Under the pieces are notes generated by a model that did no database searches, was not told the DNA's origin, and saw only the letters and a program-made list of their open reading frames with translations. The translations under genes and the position numbers were made by a program. Shown here one piece after another: positions 34,724 through 45,840 of a stretch of 64,000 nt of DNA. This DNA is from Dichomitus squalens LYAD-421 SS1 (taxonomy: Eukaryota; Basidiomycota; Agaricomycetes; Polyporales; Polyporaceae), in contig NW_006766902.1 in the NCBI RefSeq assembly GCF_000275845.1, positions 430,976 through 494,975 on the forward strand, given 5' to 3'. How positions within the stretch are numbered: the first letter of the stretch is position 1; each line of letters starts with the position of its first letter.

Positions 34724-36523
34724 CTACTTCCTCATTTCTCGTTCAATCGCCCACCTGACTGCTTCCTCAACATCCTCCGCGATGTATGAAGGCGTATGTG
34801 TGGGAGGGCCACGTGAAGGGTCATACACGCCGGTCTTCACAAGTACCGAAGGCCAGCCTGCTGCATTTGCGCCGGCAATGTCTACGTGCATATTAGCCTG
34901 CGCACACCATGGGCCGCTTCAGTTGGCCTGTTAAGAACATACCTGACTCCGGATTGTCTGCAATCATGGGCATTAGCACGGTGCACAGCATAAACTACAT
35001 TCTCGATACGTACCTCCTACCATGTAGCTAGGAGCGAATTTTCGGTCAGCCCGCTTGCAAAAGCGGTATAAAGGCCGGGGCTTACACGCGAGGCATTGCG
35101 TCCACTCTATCGCCGCTGAACTCCTCAAGTCGGTCTCTGAGAACACTCTCTGCGAACTCGTACGTCGCCTTCGTCGGCTTGCCGTACTGTACGCATGGGT
35201 ACCGAGCCCCGACGACAGCCTATCTCAAAGTTCACACTGACTCTTTTCCCCGAAGATAGGACCACGCACCTGATAGACGGCCTGGAAAGCTTCGCGGAAC
35301 GCTCCTTGTCCAAGCCGTGGCTGTGGAAAGTCCGACTTCCACAACAGATCGGGATTACAAAGCACCAGTTCGACCGGCGGTAGCGACTGCTGGTTGGAAG
35401 TGGGTGACGGGTCGAGGTATGGACCGCCGACAATTCCGCGGGAACGGATGACGTCAAGGATCACTTGGATGTCGAGCGACCAGTTACGTGGGTCGTGGAA
35501 GACGAAGATCGCCGATATTGGGATGCCAGAGAAGTCTGCCGGCTGTAGAGAGTGACATAGGGATGGGAGATGTCCGTTGACCTGGGAATGATGCAGACGT
35601 TCTTACCTTCACGGAAGCGCGTTCTTCGGGTGTCAGGTTATGGAACGGCCAGACTCTGAATTAAAGTACGTGAGTACATTCGAGCGGGGGGCCGACGGGG
35701 GCTGTCCTACTCGGGTTTCCAAGCGAGGACATCGAGTGTGGTGTAGGCATGCTTGAACCCATAGCTGTTCGGACGTCAGATTGATGGACACATAACAACC
35801 CTCCACTGGCATACTCTTCAGCGACCTTGCGAATTTCATCATTACGACCACCAAGGACTAGAACGGGTTTGTCGGCATACTTATGCACGACTGATTTGAG
35901 GATGGTGTGAGCCTGCACAATCTGATTGCTATGGATCTGTCGGACTATGCGATCAGAGGGTCTCCAAGTAATCACAATTGCGCGTGCGTACCTCTACCCC
36001 GAGCTGAGAGCTGAGCTTGTGTCGTCGGGCCTCCTCCCCTAGTCCACCTCCATTGGTCAACTGTCAAGGACCTTGTGAACGTGAGATGACACAGGAGGAC
36101 CCTGAGACTCACCAATATGAAAGGTATCGTCCTTGTGCCATCGTGAGCAACATGAGTAAGATATATCGCTAGAACTGTAGATACTTACACTCCCATTGGA
36201 TTGACACCGTTGAGCATATCGAGAGCCCGTCGTGCGGCGGGGATGGTGTGAGGTCCCCGGAGTAGAACGCCATCCTACACATGTCATTATGAGTGCGGTG
36301 AACTGGAACACACTCTCGACTGTCCCTACTATGTCAAAGGCGAACGCGAGTGGGGGCAGCCTCGGACGTGACGACGCTTGGCATGATTTCGAGCTGTCAA
36401 TAAAGTACTCGCTGGCGAGTCGGGGTGCAACTTACATTGGATGTACCGGACTGGGGATGTGTGAGTCCGCAGGCTCCTACATCGTGCGGAAGGACTCGAT
36501 AAAGCATGCCTAACCACAAACAT
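34724..36523 (-). CDS. CECR5-type HAD-superfamily phosphatase, mitochondrial
   Basis: Thirteen exons give 377 aa: 36447-36523, 36330-36393, 36189-36274, 36113-36131, 35992-36060, 35815-35936, 35711-35764, 35607-35655, 35270-35542, 35086-35219, 35014-35027, 34943-34957 and 34724-34881. The N-terminus MFVVRHALSSPSARCRSLRT is a good mitochondrial presequence. The HAD nucleophile motif is FAFDIDGVLLRG (Asp46, Asp48); next come IPFILLTNGGG, ADKPVLVLGGRNDEIRKVAE, YGKPTKATYEFAE (motif III lysine) and YMVGDNPESDIAGANAAGW (motif IV). This matches HAD subfamily IIA proteins related to human CECR5/HDHD5; the substrate is not established. Three exons are only 14, 15 and 19 nt, but each restores frame and conserved residues. 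Every phase fits, so the model is strong. Confidence 0.9.
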
Positions 36524-36830
36524 CGACGGTGCTCGCTTGATCATGAGGCCTGAGGGTCTGCGGGTCTGCAAAACGACTCTAGTCTTGACGGTACTAGGAC
36601 CTCGGGCCGACGCTGAGCGCTGAAGGTTTCTCGGCGCTTCTCGGCGCTCCCGGCTGCCGCGCCACCGCATGGATTCCGTTTTCGCAAACCTCATTAAAGT
36701 CTCTACTTTCCAGGACTGCAGCCCGGACTCATTGGGCCGCTGGCCACTCACACCTCTGTGAGGAGAAGATCGGTACGTATAATATGGATAGCTGAATGAT
36801 ACAAGCATTCACGCAGTCTCACAGGACGTG

Positions 36831-38125
36831 ATGGCCTTGGTGGCCCTTGCCAGCCGGCACACTTCGCGGCTGGGATCCAAGCTCTGCATGGCAGTCCTCG
36901 ATCGGCGTAGCTTTGTTATCTCCGAGCGAACGCTGGTCCCGGGTCACTTCAATGCACTTCTGGCATCACCAACCAAGATAGACAAGGCTTGGGACCACAC
37001 AGCTGCAGTATCGCAGACATTGCGGGAACATTCCACTCCAGCGTCCCATCTGACGGGAATCATAACAAGAGATCCTAACAAAGACTTGGACAACAACGTC
37101 GCTCATTCAGGACGTAAGCGCACGCTTCGCAGCATCAGGACCCTCGATCCTTCCAAGCTCAGTCGTCACGACTATCTCGACTTCTCTGGCATCGGCCCCA
37201 GCTGCGCGTATGTCGCGGTGCCGCCGGGTGCTCGCATTCCGGACGCAGCCGTCAAGACATCTCCCTTCACCTACATCCGCCTCTTCCCTCGTGGATGGCG
37301 TAGTCATACTTTCCCAACGAATGCCAAAGGGTTCCTATACTACTACAAGCCTCCACACTCTCCCCCCATGGCAGGGCAGATACGGTTCCGCTGCATGCAG
37401 TCCGATAGCCCGCAAGACTTCGCCTCAGGGTACGATCTCTGTGGGGATAACGGTCTTCCATGGAGCGTTCCGCTTGTCTTATGCGGACACACCGCCTGCT
37501 ATGCACCCATTTTGGATGTCGCCCTCCGCGATGGCTTGATATCTCACAAGCTTGTGGACCTCATGCAGAAGACCCCGACCCCGCGCAAGTTGCCGGTGGC
37601 TGATCGATTGGTATATACTTTGGGTCAGCCGTTCGCTCTACGGATGGGAGCGGCGGTTGGGCCGACGATTTCGTTTCTGGGAAAAGACCGCTTTATTGCG
37701 GATGTCTTGACAACAATCTCCGGGTCGCCGTCGAAGAGAAAGCCCCTATACCAAGGTGCGTACTAGCCCTACTACATAGTGTTGGTGTCTCACTCACGCA
37801 AACGTTTGGGCACACTGTAGGTACAGTCATAAGCTGCTTTGAGCTGTCCAAGCTTCTGGAGCATGTAGGACGACGTGTAGTGGTGATCCGCATCATCCAT
37901 TTGGTTGATTCGGATCCCATCCGCCCGAATCTGAAGACGCGGCTACATGAGCGTCCTGAGTCAGACAAACTGACACCACGAGTGGGAGGGTTACTGATGG
38001 GATTACGACACTCAAAAGTGAAACCTATCGCCTTTGATTGGACTCCGTCACCAAGTGGGGAGTCCAACCCATCTCTCAAGGATGTTTTGGACAATGATTA
38101 TTGTCCAGGGTCTATGACAGCGTAA
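36831..38125 (+). CDS. uncharacterised protein, 409 aa
   Basis: Two exons (36831-37755 and 37821-38125) with one 65-nt intron. I do not recognise the family. There is no clear signal peptide, membrane segment or catalytic motif. Notable stretches are the aromatic GFLYYYKPPHSPPMAGQIRF, DSPQDFASGYDLCGDNGLPW and a conserved-looking end LKDVLDNDYCPGSMTA. The composition is basic with many Pro and Ser. The long uninterrupted first exon and in-phase splice argue that it is a real gene. It starts 308 nt from the divergent HAD gene, so the two may share a promoter. The start is the first ATG; a GTG just upstream in frame is not needed. It may be a lineage-specific agaricomycete protein. Confidence 0.65.
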
Positions 38126-39211
38126 CTCGTGCCACCCCCTCGCCGCTTTACATCTGCTTTGTCTCTAGTAGTATATAGGTTAAGGGCTCGCAGCCCAGGA
38201 TCCTCGTCCCCTCGCCCTTCGGGAGCTCGCGCTCCTCGAGCTTTCATTTTTTGCCCGCTGGTTGGTGCACACCACGTCGTTCACGGTGTTGCCCAATGGG
38301 GACCACCAGCTCCTTTCTTCGGCGATCCGCTCGCCACCCCTCCGGGCATCCGTGCCCTCGCCACTCGCCACTCCTCCGGGCAGCTCGCTGCGCCCTCTCG
38401 TCGTTCCGCCTGCCCTCCGGGGCCTCTTACGCGGTGATCCGCTCACTGCTTCCTCCCCAACCCGGCCCCCCGCCCGGCCGCATCATACTCCATCCCTTCT
38501 CCTCGGGCCGGCCCGCCCTCCCTCGATGAATCCGCTCGCCATCACTCCTCCTTGGGCCCGGGCCCCGGTGCCGGCCCCCGTTTGGGTGCAATCACTTCCC
38601 TTTGGGCCGATCCTCACGCTCAGCCTCCCGAGCCTCCGGCTCTCCGCTTCACTCTCCTTCCTGGCTTGAGCTCGGCCCACCGGTCGCGCGAGAGAGCGGT
38701 GGCGACACGGACTCGGTGGTCCCGCGCAGCTTCCGTAGCGCGCGCCCAATACCATCGTTTTCCGTCCTGCCCGAGTATAGCGTGCATAGACTGGAGCTTT
38801 TGCTGGAGAACGAGAAGTTGTACGGATCTGAAGGGGGATCGAGCGAGTCGCGTACTTAGATATTTGATCATTTCGCAAATTGTATGCTCACGCGATGTCA
38901 ATAAGTTCCTCTATGTAAAGAAAGAGGCGCGGCCGTGTGGAGTGGGCAGTGAACATTACTACACCTGTTCTTGGCAGTCACTGCAGGCCCTCGAAAGACC
39001 CAAACCCATGTTACTTAGCCTGGAAAGGAAGTGTAGGCGCGCGCAGGGCAGACGTCACGAGTGCGGGGAAGCTCGTGATTTCAACCGCTAACGCATGAGC
39101 ATCAGCTCGACTGCCCTCCCTGCTGCTTCCGACTTGTGTGCTTCACCCCTACGCCCATGAGTTGGCCAACGTAAATACCCCGACTTCCTTCTCATCTTGT
39201 CGTCCTCCATC
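38126..39211. repeat. C-rich degenerate repeat and intergenic DNA
   Basis: From about 38180 to 38650 the + strand is strongly C/T-rich and contains a degenerate unit around GATCCGCTCGCC at 38324, 38434 and 38527 (spacing about 95-110 bp), each followed by a CCTCC/GGGC patch. Open frames across it are proline/leucine/serine low complexity with no domain. From 38650 to 39211 no feature is supported other than the likely promoter of the peroxin gene. Confidence 0.5.
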
Positions 39212-41208
39212 ATGTCTAGGACCGCCGACGAGACCACACACGCTCAGTCCACTCCTCTTGTCGAGTTTCTCAACACCCTGCCATCGCCTGTCACCACTGC
39301 TCTGGTCGGGCTTGCCCCGGTCATCTCGAGATCTCGCTATCTTGCGCAGCTACTGGTATGGAAGGCTGCGTGGGAGGACTGTTGGCTGTTTCTCGCTTCG
39401 TGGTGGGCTATATGCTTGGTACCTGAGCTGGGCCTTAGGTGAGTCGCATGATCGCGGAAGTGGGCTGTCATCCGTCGAGCACATCACCGAGAAAGAGCAA
39501 GAATCCTACATGTCGCTATAGTGATACTACGTGCCACTAGACCTACCCTATGCAATGCCTAGTCCTCGCGAGGCACATGCATATACTCCCCTAACATCGA
39601 ACTTGCGTCTCGGCTTTTCCTGCGTGACAGCTGCCTCAAGCTGATCCTTTGCCACGTACAGGTATCTACTGCCTCTCGCTGTACTCTTGGTATATTTCCG
39701 CCCGCGCGGAGATCCCAATATCCAACGAAGCCCTCCAACCATCACTGAGGACACCCTCCAGCGTGCAATCACCGATCTCACCACCATCCACGCTCTCCTT
39801 CCATCTTTACCTCTGCCCGTACCCTCAAAACCACTGACGGTACCTAAGCCCCTCGTCTTACTCCGCTCAATCGCTGTATTGTACATACCGTACTTCGCGC
39901 TCACGTATGTTGTCCGCATCCGCATCCTCCTCGCCCTCTTCGGCACCCTCTTTTTAACTTGGCGGGCCCGTTGGGCTGTGGTCCTCCGTGGCGCTCTCTG
40001 GCGCAGCGCACATATCCGCTGGGCTGTCTACCGCTTGTGGTCATTCCTGTCTGGGCAGTCCCTCCCCCCTCTCACGCGCTCCCCCCAAGCGCAGTCCGAA
40101 GCACGCCTCGCATCCGTCTCCTCTCCCTCATCGCTTCAGGCGCAAAAGAAACCTCTCCCAGACACAAACGTCCGGTTCCTTTTCACAATCTACGAGAACC
40201 AGCGGTGGTGGATGGGCTTGGACTGGACGGCCGCGCTCCTCCCTGGGGAACGACCTTCGTGGTGCTCGGCGTCGCAACAACCCGCGGCGCCACCGAGCGC
40301 GTTCACCCTCCCAGCGCCGACGACGGCGTATACCCCCACAGCTGACGGGAAGGGCCGCGTGAAGCGCGTCGCCCGGTGGCGGTGGGAAGAGGACGAGTGG
40401 CGTGTCGTTGTAAGGCGGGAGGGCTCGGGAACGAGTCGGGTTGAGAGGCCGGTTCCGTCGGCGAAGGAGGAGAGCGCGGCTGCCGCGAGCGCGAACAGGA
40501 TTTTGAAGGCTGCGGGAAAGATGCGCTCGGGAAGCCTGGACTTGATGGAAAAAGGGACGGAGAAGGAGAGAGATGCTCAGGCAAATTCTGGAGAGGGGCA
40601 TGGGTATAGTGGGGAACATGGCACGAGTCCAAACGACAGTGCGCACGATGCCAAGGATGAAGTCGAGGTCGAAGAGCCTTTCACGGACGCGGATGGGTGG
40701 GTATATGCGGACAATAAATGGGAGGGTGCGAGCAGTAAGGGTGGGATGGGCAAGGTGCGTTTGCATCGATTTTGCACAAGACAAAGGTGGGAGGGCTGAC
40801 TGAGTCTCCGTTCAGTATACGCGTTATCGGCGATGGACACGCATAGCAGTCCTCACGGAGACCGTTGAGATTGTTGGACCAGGGGAGCTCGGAATTCGAC
40901 GGGACGAGTTACCGGCCCCAGCGCTGGAAGCATCCGCCCCATCCTTGGTCATTCCGTCTTTGTCCCAAACAGTCGCAGCAGGCCCTCGGACTCCGCTCAA
41001 AGAACCAGCGGATAACTCGAATAACACTGCAAGCCGTCCCGGGCATTCTCGCTCGTCGTCTTCAACAGCGAGCTGGCCCCCTGCGGAGGCGATCAGCAGG
41101 GAGACAGTGACTGTCACACCAGCGAGCTCTCCTGCGGTGGACGACTCAGCGTCACGGCTAAGACAGCGGTTGAAGGCGGCTGTTCTCGGGACCGGGGACC
41201 ATTCGTAA
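39212..41208 (+). CDS. Pex24p/dysferlin-domain peroxin (Pex30-like)
   Basis: Three exons (39212-39438, 39662-40754, 40816-41208) give 570 aa. Members of this family are integral membrane proteins of the ER and peroxisome that control peroxisome number. Hydrophobic segments come first (DCWLFLASWWAICLV, YLLPLAVLLVYF, RSIAVLYIPYFALTYVVRI, RILLALFGTLFLTW). The dysferlin-type region follows: VRFLFTIYENQRWWMGLDWT, then VARWRWEEDEWRVVV, then DADGWVYADNKWEG, and across the last intron YTRYRRWTRIAVLTE, with the tryptophan pattern expected of DysF-N/DysF-C. A long Ser/Pro/Ala-rich tail follows. The first intron is 223 nt, unusually long here, and may hide a small exon or 5' alternative; phase nevertheless fits exactly and restores a membrane helix. 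Confidence 0.85.
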
Positions 41209-42095
41209 GGAAGGGATTGTGTCTTAGCGAGACGATCTATCACCTATTATATGTTGTCTGTTGTAATGCCATTGTCTCCACCGCTCAGTATCATTCACGT
41301 GAGTTGTGATGCACAATTCTCGACAACCGCTGATCAGTCGTGATTACTAGCAGGGTGCAGTGACTTCGTGGGCATAAGTGTACTTGGCAAACCATATGCT
41401 ACCACCGCAGGATGTATCTCCGCACATAGCGCCTAAGAGTCACCGCTACCATTCACTCGCCAACATCTCCACGCCAATCCCATACTCGCGAAATGCTATC
41501 ACGAGCCCTGTCTACCATCCGATAGAGCCATGAAATGTACTCGGTATTTGTGGTCTGGGAAGAATAATCCAAAACGACATCCCTGCGAACAGATTCCGAG
41601 AAAGGTGGGGCGTGTTTGCTCGAGGCCAAAATAGCGCTGCTCAGATGTGAACACTATCGAACTTTATCTCCGAGTTACAACGAACCTTTCCGGGGGGCTG
41701 CAACCACTGTTACGTATCACAATCCTAGCATGTCTATCTCGCGGCGCATCTCTCAAGCTGTGCATGAACGAAGATGCATTTGCTTATCTCCTGACCTTCC
41801 CCGTCATGCTTGACCAGCACCGGGGGGTCATGGGATATCCGCAGTCATGACGTTTCTCACCCGGTAGGATTGAGTTCACTCACAGCACCAAAGTTCCCAG
41901 CTGGGAATCCGGCGCAATCGTGCCTCGAGGGCAAAGCCTCGCCATGTCGTATGTATATGCCACGGTCGATCCTTGATGTGTACCGCTCTGCTGAAGGCCA
42001 TCAGCACCGCGCCGTCTCCCTTTCCAGCCCAAGTCCTCTCCTGACTAGATCCTTATACAACTCTTGGCGGTATACCGAACGAAAGACGCTCCGAG
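41209..42095. other. intergenic, no gene recognised
   Basis: Between two + strand genes. No domain-bearing frame, RNA or repeat seen. Confidence 0.5.
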
Positions 42096-43843
42096 ATGGC
42101 CAACGTTACTAGCTCGGAGATGCAACAATTGTTCAATGTGGCGGCATACGGACTTGTATCCGGGAATCAGGCCCTTGGTGCATTGCCTAGCACCCTACTC
42201 AACACCGGCTTGTATGGTGAGCACAGCGTCTCCCGTCATACGTCTGTCGGCCGCTGAAGACGGGCTCCAGGTGTCTTGACTTTGACCACCTGTGTGGCCG
42301 GGATACTGCTTCTGTCCGTTCATCGATCAAGGACATCTCGCTCCTGCCCTACTGACACTGACCCACTCATCCCCGCAGCCCGCGCGCATGGCGGGATCTC
42401 CGGAACACCGCGCTCCTGCTCGCCACGGCCGCGATGTACGCCGGGACGACGGTCTACTTCGCGCTCAGGATCCGGCACCTCGTGACGGACGCGACGGCGG
42501 TGTACAGCAACGTCCTGCTGCTCTACTCGGACCTGCGGGCGTGCTCGAGCGGCGCGGTCGCCCCGGGCGCCGACACGCCGGCGTGCGACGCCATGGCGGA
42601 CTTTGGGCTGTTCGCGGCGCCGAGCCGCATCGACTCGCAGTTCTGTGCGGGGACGGCCGCGCTCACGGTCAACGTACGTCCGTCCCTGCGTCTTGCTTGC
42701 CGCGCTCGATGCCTCAACCTTAGCTTGGACCTTGGGGCTCTGCGTGCTAGGCCGTGCTCGGGAACGCCATCCTCTCCTGGCGCGCGTGCGTGGCATGGCC
42801 GAGGAGGCGGCTGGTCCCGCTCGTCCTCACATCGCTCGTGCTCGCGACCTGTGGTGCGTCCAGAGCATGCCCGTTCAGCCGCGAGACGAGTCGCTGACCG
42901 GAGGAAGCCCTCGGCATCGCCGACACCGCGACGGCGTGCCGCGGGGCGGCGCAGGAGGACCCGCTCGAGCTGGACGGGCCGAGCGTCGGGACGCTGTTCA
43001 TGGGCAAGAGCTTCGGGCTCGCGGCGTCCGCGCTGGCGCTGGCGACGAACGTCATCACGACCTCGCTCGTTGGGTTCCGGATCTGGTCAGCGCGAGAATC
43101 GCGTGTCGTCTCTCTCCGGGAGAGTGGCTGCTCACCGTCCGGGTTGCATGTAGGCAGCGGCGGGCCGCCGTCGCGGGACATATCTCCGCGCTGCAATCGG
43201 CTAGGAGCAGGGTCTGGAGCACCCTGGCGCTGGCGGTCGAGCTGGGCATCGTATACTGCGTCGTCTGGGTGAGTGCACGGACGATATAGCCCTCGGGGAG
43301 CCGTCTCATCTTGGTCCGCAGGCGGTCATGCTCGCCGCTGCAGCCGGCCTGAAGGGCTCGATCGGGTTCCTCGAAGACTTCGAGACGGGCTACGAGGAGA
43401 TCGTGTACACGAAGAACCCGTCGGCGTTCGTCGACGGGTTCTGGGTCTTTGACCTGGGGGCTATGACGGCGCTCACGGTAAGCCGCCCGTTCTCATTATT
43501 GTAATGCAACGACGGCATATCCGCCACACAGGCGATCTATCCGCTGGCGGTGCTCATCATCCTCGCGCTCGACGCGTCGCACTGCGAGTCCGGGTTCGAG
43601 TACACGGAGGCGGACACGACGGGGTTCAAGAACCTCCCGGACGGCTCTGGCGGCGCCGGAAGGGTGTTCTCTCCCACGCAGTGGCGACACAAGTTTCTGC
43701 TGAGCCCGGAGCCGGCGAAGCTCGGCGGGGGCCTGCGCGGGTCGAAGGGCAGCGTGGAGGCGTTCGCGCTGCAGCAGCGGCCGCATGCTGCGTGGGAAGG
43801 CGTGGAAGGGGAGACAGAGGTGGGGAAGGGGGACGTACTGTAG
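42096..43843 (+). CDS. seven-helix membrane protein, agaricomycete type
   Basis: Eight exons (42096-42216, 42271-42313, 42379-42673, 42751-42853, 42908-43085, 43154-43268, 43322-43477, 43532-43843) give 440 aa. About seven hydrophobic segments are spread over the first ~360 residues, including LTLTTCVAGILLL, NTALLLATAAMYAGTTVYFA, LVPLVLTSLVLATCA, GLAASALALATNVITTSLVG and IYPLAVLIILALDAS. The loop after helix 3 has GNAILSWRACVAWP and helix 5 ends in SLVGFRIWQRR, a pattern seen in many uncharacterised agaricomycete receptor-like proteins. The C-terminal ~90 residues are polar and probably cytosolic. No G-protein-receptor signature can be claimed. The second exon is only 43 nt and its donor was chosen by phase, so that junction is less sure. 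Confidence 0.75.
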
Positions 43844-44136
43844 GCTTCCTAGAGGATTTACCTCTCTTTGGAGTGGAGGGCGGGCTGGAGGTGATGCTGG
43901 GCTTGCCGTTGTGAGACGGCAGGTCACTCGGAAGTTGAGTGGTGTATGACTACCTAGTGTATGGCGGGCATGTACGATACGTACGACAGACGGACAACGA
44001 CCAGATCCCACCTTTGAGCGCCCCAATCTGTCGAAGACATCACGTCGACGCGCGCACCGGGAGTTCGCCTGGGCCAACGACGAATCAGCCCTGCATGAAA
44101 GGCCGCCGAGACAAGGGCATCAGCACCCCATCTGCA

Positions 44137-45708
44137 TCAGCTCGCGAACCACTCGTCCTGGAGGAGCGCCTCCGCCGTCGGCCGCTTGCCGGGGTCCATC
44201 TCGAAACACCGGGCGAGGAAGGCGCACGTCGCGTCCACGTCGCGGTCGCTCAGCTCGCGCTTGATGAACGGGAAGTTCTGGAGGTGCAGCTTCAGGAAGG
44301 GCAGCTCGGGGTCGCTCAGCTCTTCCATGTCGCCTGCGACGAGGAAAAGGGGGGTTCGAGGTTAGCGGCAGGGGCTGGGGCTGGACTGCGGGACACTCAC
44401 CGTACGATGGGACCTCGGTGAGTGACGCGTTGTTTAGCTGGGGGTACACGAGTGCGCCGGTCAGGGACTGGAAGGTCTGTGGTGGGGCGTGAGTGAGTGG
44501 GGAGCACGGGGGCAGATGGACGGCGGGACGCACGAGGTGGCCGACGGCCCAGATGTTGACGGGGGGAGACCAGCGCTCGGGGGAGCCGATGTAGGCTTCT
44601 GGGGCGCAGAGGACGGGTAGGGCGTGGTAGTAGTCGAGCAGGTCGAACGCGCCGCCGTCTCTGGTGGCACGCGCCTGGTCGTCTTTGTCGAGCGTGGCTG
44701 GGCGAGGGAGGATGGGTGAGTGCGACTAGGAGCGAGGCCGTGGGCGCACTCACAGTGCTCGCAGCGGCCGAGGCGGACGGAGAGGTTGTCGAGGGAGGGG
44801 CTGAGACCGAAGGCGGGGAGGGGCTGGGCGGCGTCGATGGCGATGTTTCTCCTCGAGGGCCAGGTGCGCCCCGTCTTGGCTGGTACGTAGATCGAGGGGG
44901 GGTTGCGTCGGAGGTGGTCGACGATGCTGGATGTGACGCTCTGGGCGGTGCCTTGGTGGACGACGGTGAGGTTGTGGGAGTTGACGCCTGGAGGGGGGTG
45001 AGCACTCGGATGGAGGACGAGGGAGGGAGAGGGCGGCCAGACCTACGTGGGTTCTCCCTGTGGAGTGGATGTACTGGAGGGCGAGGAGGGTGTCCCTGAT
45101 GATGCGCTTTGTGACGGGGAGGGTGAAGCGGCGGTCGGGCTGGGAGGCTTGGAGGTCGGTGAGGGCGGGGCCGAAGACGTCCTTGACGATGTGGAGGTGG
45201 GTGCCAAAGTGGATGGATCGTATTCGGTCGCAGGCTCGGGCGCCGGGGTCGCGGTTGTTCTGGGCTTGGGGGATGCTGTGGATGAAGTTGCGGATGGCTT
45301 GGCGGGGGTCATGCTTGCGTTGGAGGCTGAGGGCGGCGGAGAAGTTGTCACCAAAGGTCTCGATGGCGACGAATCTTTTCCGGGAGGAGCTGAGAGAGGG
45401 AGTGAGAGGGAGGGATGGGGAGGGGAAGGAGGAGGAGGGGCGTACGCTTTGACGGTGTGCTCTGCGAGCCAGACGATGGAGGTGAGTCTGGCGCGGAGTT
45501 TGCGCTCGATGCGGTACTTGTCACCGGCGAGGGTGATGAGTTCGGCAGGCTCGAAGGAGAGGTGGCGTGCTCTGAGGGCGGGAGCGTCTACGTCGGGGCC
45601 ATTGTAGAGGAAGGCGGAGGGGAGGCGCGTCTTGTCGAGGGAGTGTTTGAAAGACAGGTAGTACCGCCAGTAGATCTTGTCGAGGAATGAGAACAAGCCG
45701 GGAGACAT
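44137..45708 (-). CDS. SRPK-like pseudokinase
   Basis: Six exons (45446-45708, 45043-45389, 44754-44987, 44534-44697, 44401-44476, 44137-44333) give 426 aa in one clean frame. The fold of an SRPK/CMGC protein kinase is readable: YRIERKLRARLTSIVWLAEH (glycine-loop strand, 65-84), a long insert after the C-lobe start, LLALQYIHSTGRTHV, an APE motif (CAPEAYIG), NIWAVGHLTFQSLTG and a C-terminal lobe ending FEMDPGKRPTAEALLQDEWF. Catalytic motifs are lost: the glycine loop has no glycines, VAIK reads VAIE (Glu98), HRD reads HVG (202-204) with the following Lys changed to Asn206, the DFG region reads LGRCE, and the DxW aspartate is Asn. It should therefore not phosphorylate; a scaffold or regulator role is inferred. 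It starts 132 nt from PMS1, head to head. Confidence 0.8.
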
Positions 45709-45840
45709 GGCGGCCTGCGCGGTCAGCCGTCCGCGTCAGCCGAGAAGGGCTCGCTGGACGGCCGGGTGTGACGCCACGCGATGCGACGCGTTCTGCCAGT
45801 CGACTGCTGCTCTCGCCTGCGCCGTCTGTGTTCACCGCCG
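45709..45840. promoter_or_regulatory. compact bidirectional promoter
   Basis: Only 132 nt separate the ATG of the pseudokinase (-) from the ATG of PMS1 (+). The interval is GC-rich with CpG-rich boxes (GACGCCACGC, GCGATGCGACGCG) and has no TATA element. Both promoters and both 5' UTRs must fit here. Confidence 0.6.

Noticed and set aside
35083..35240. + strand frame MQKRYKGRG near the HAD gene
   Set aside because: It lies antisense over exon 10 and an intron of the HAD phosphatase.
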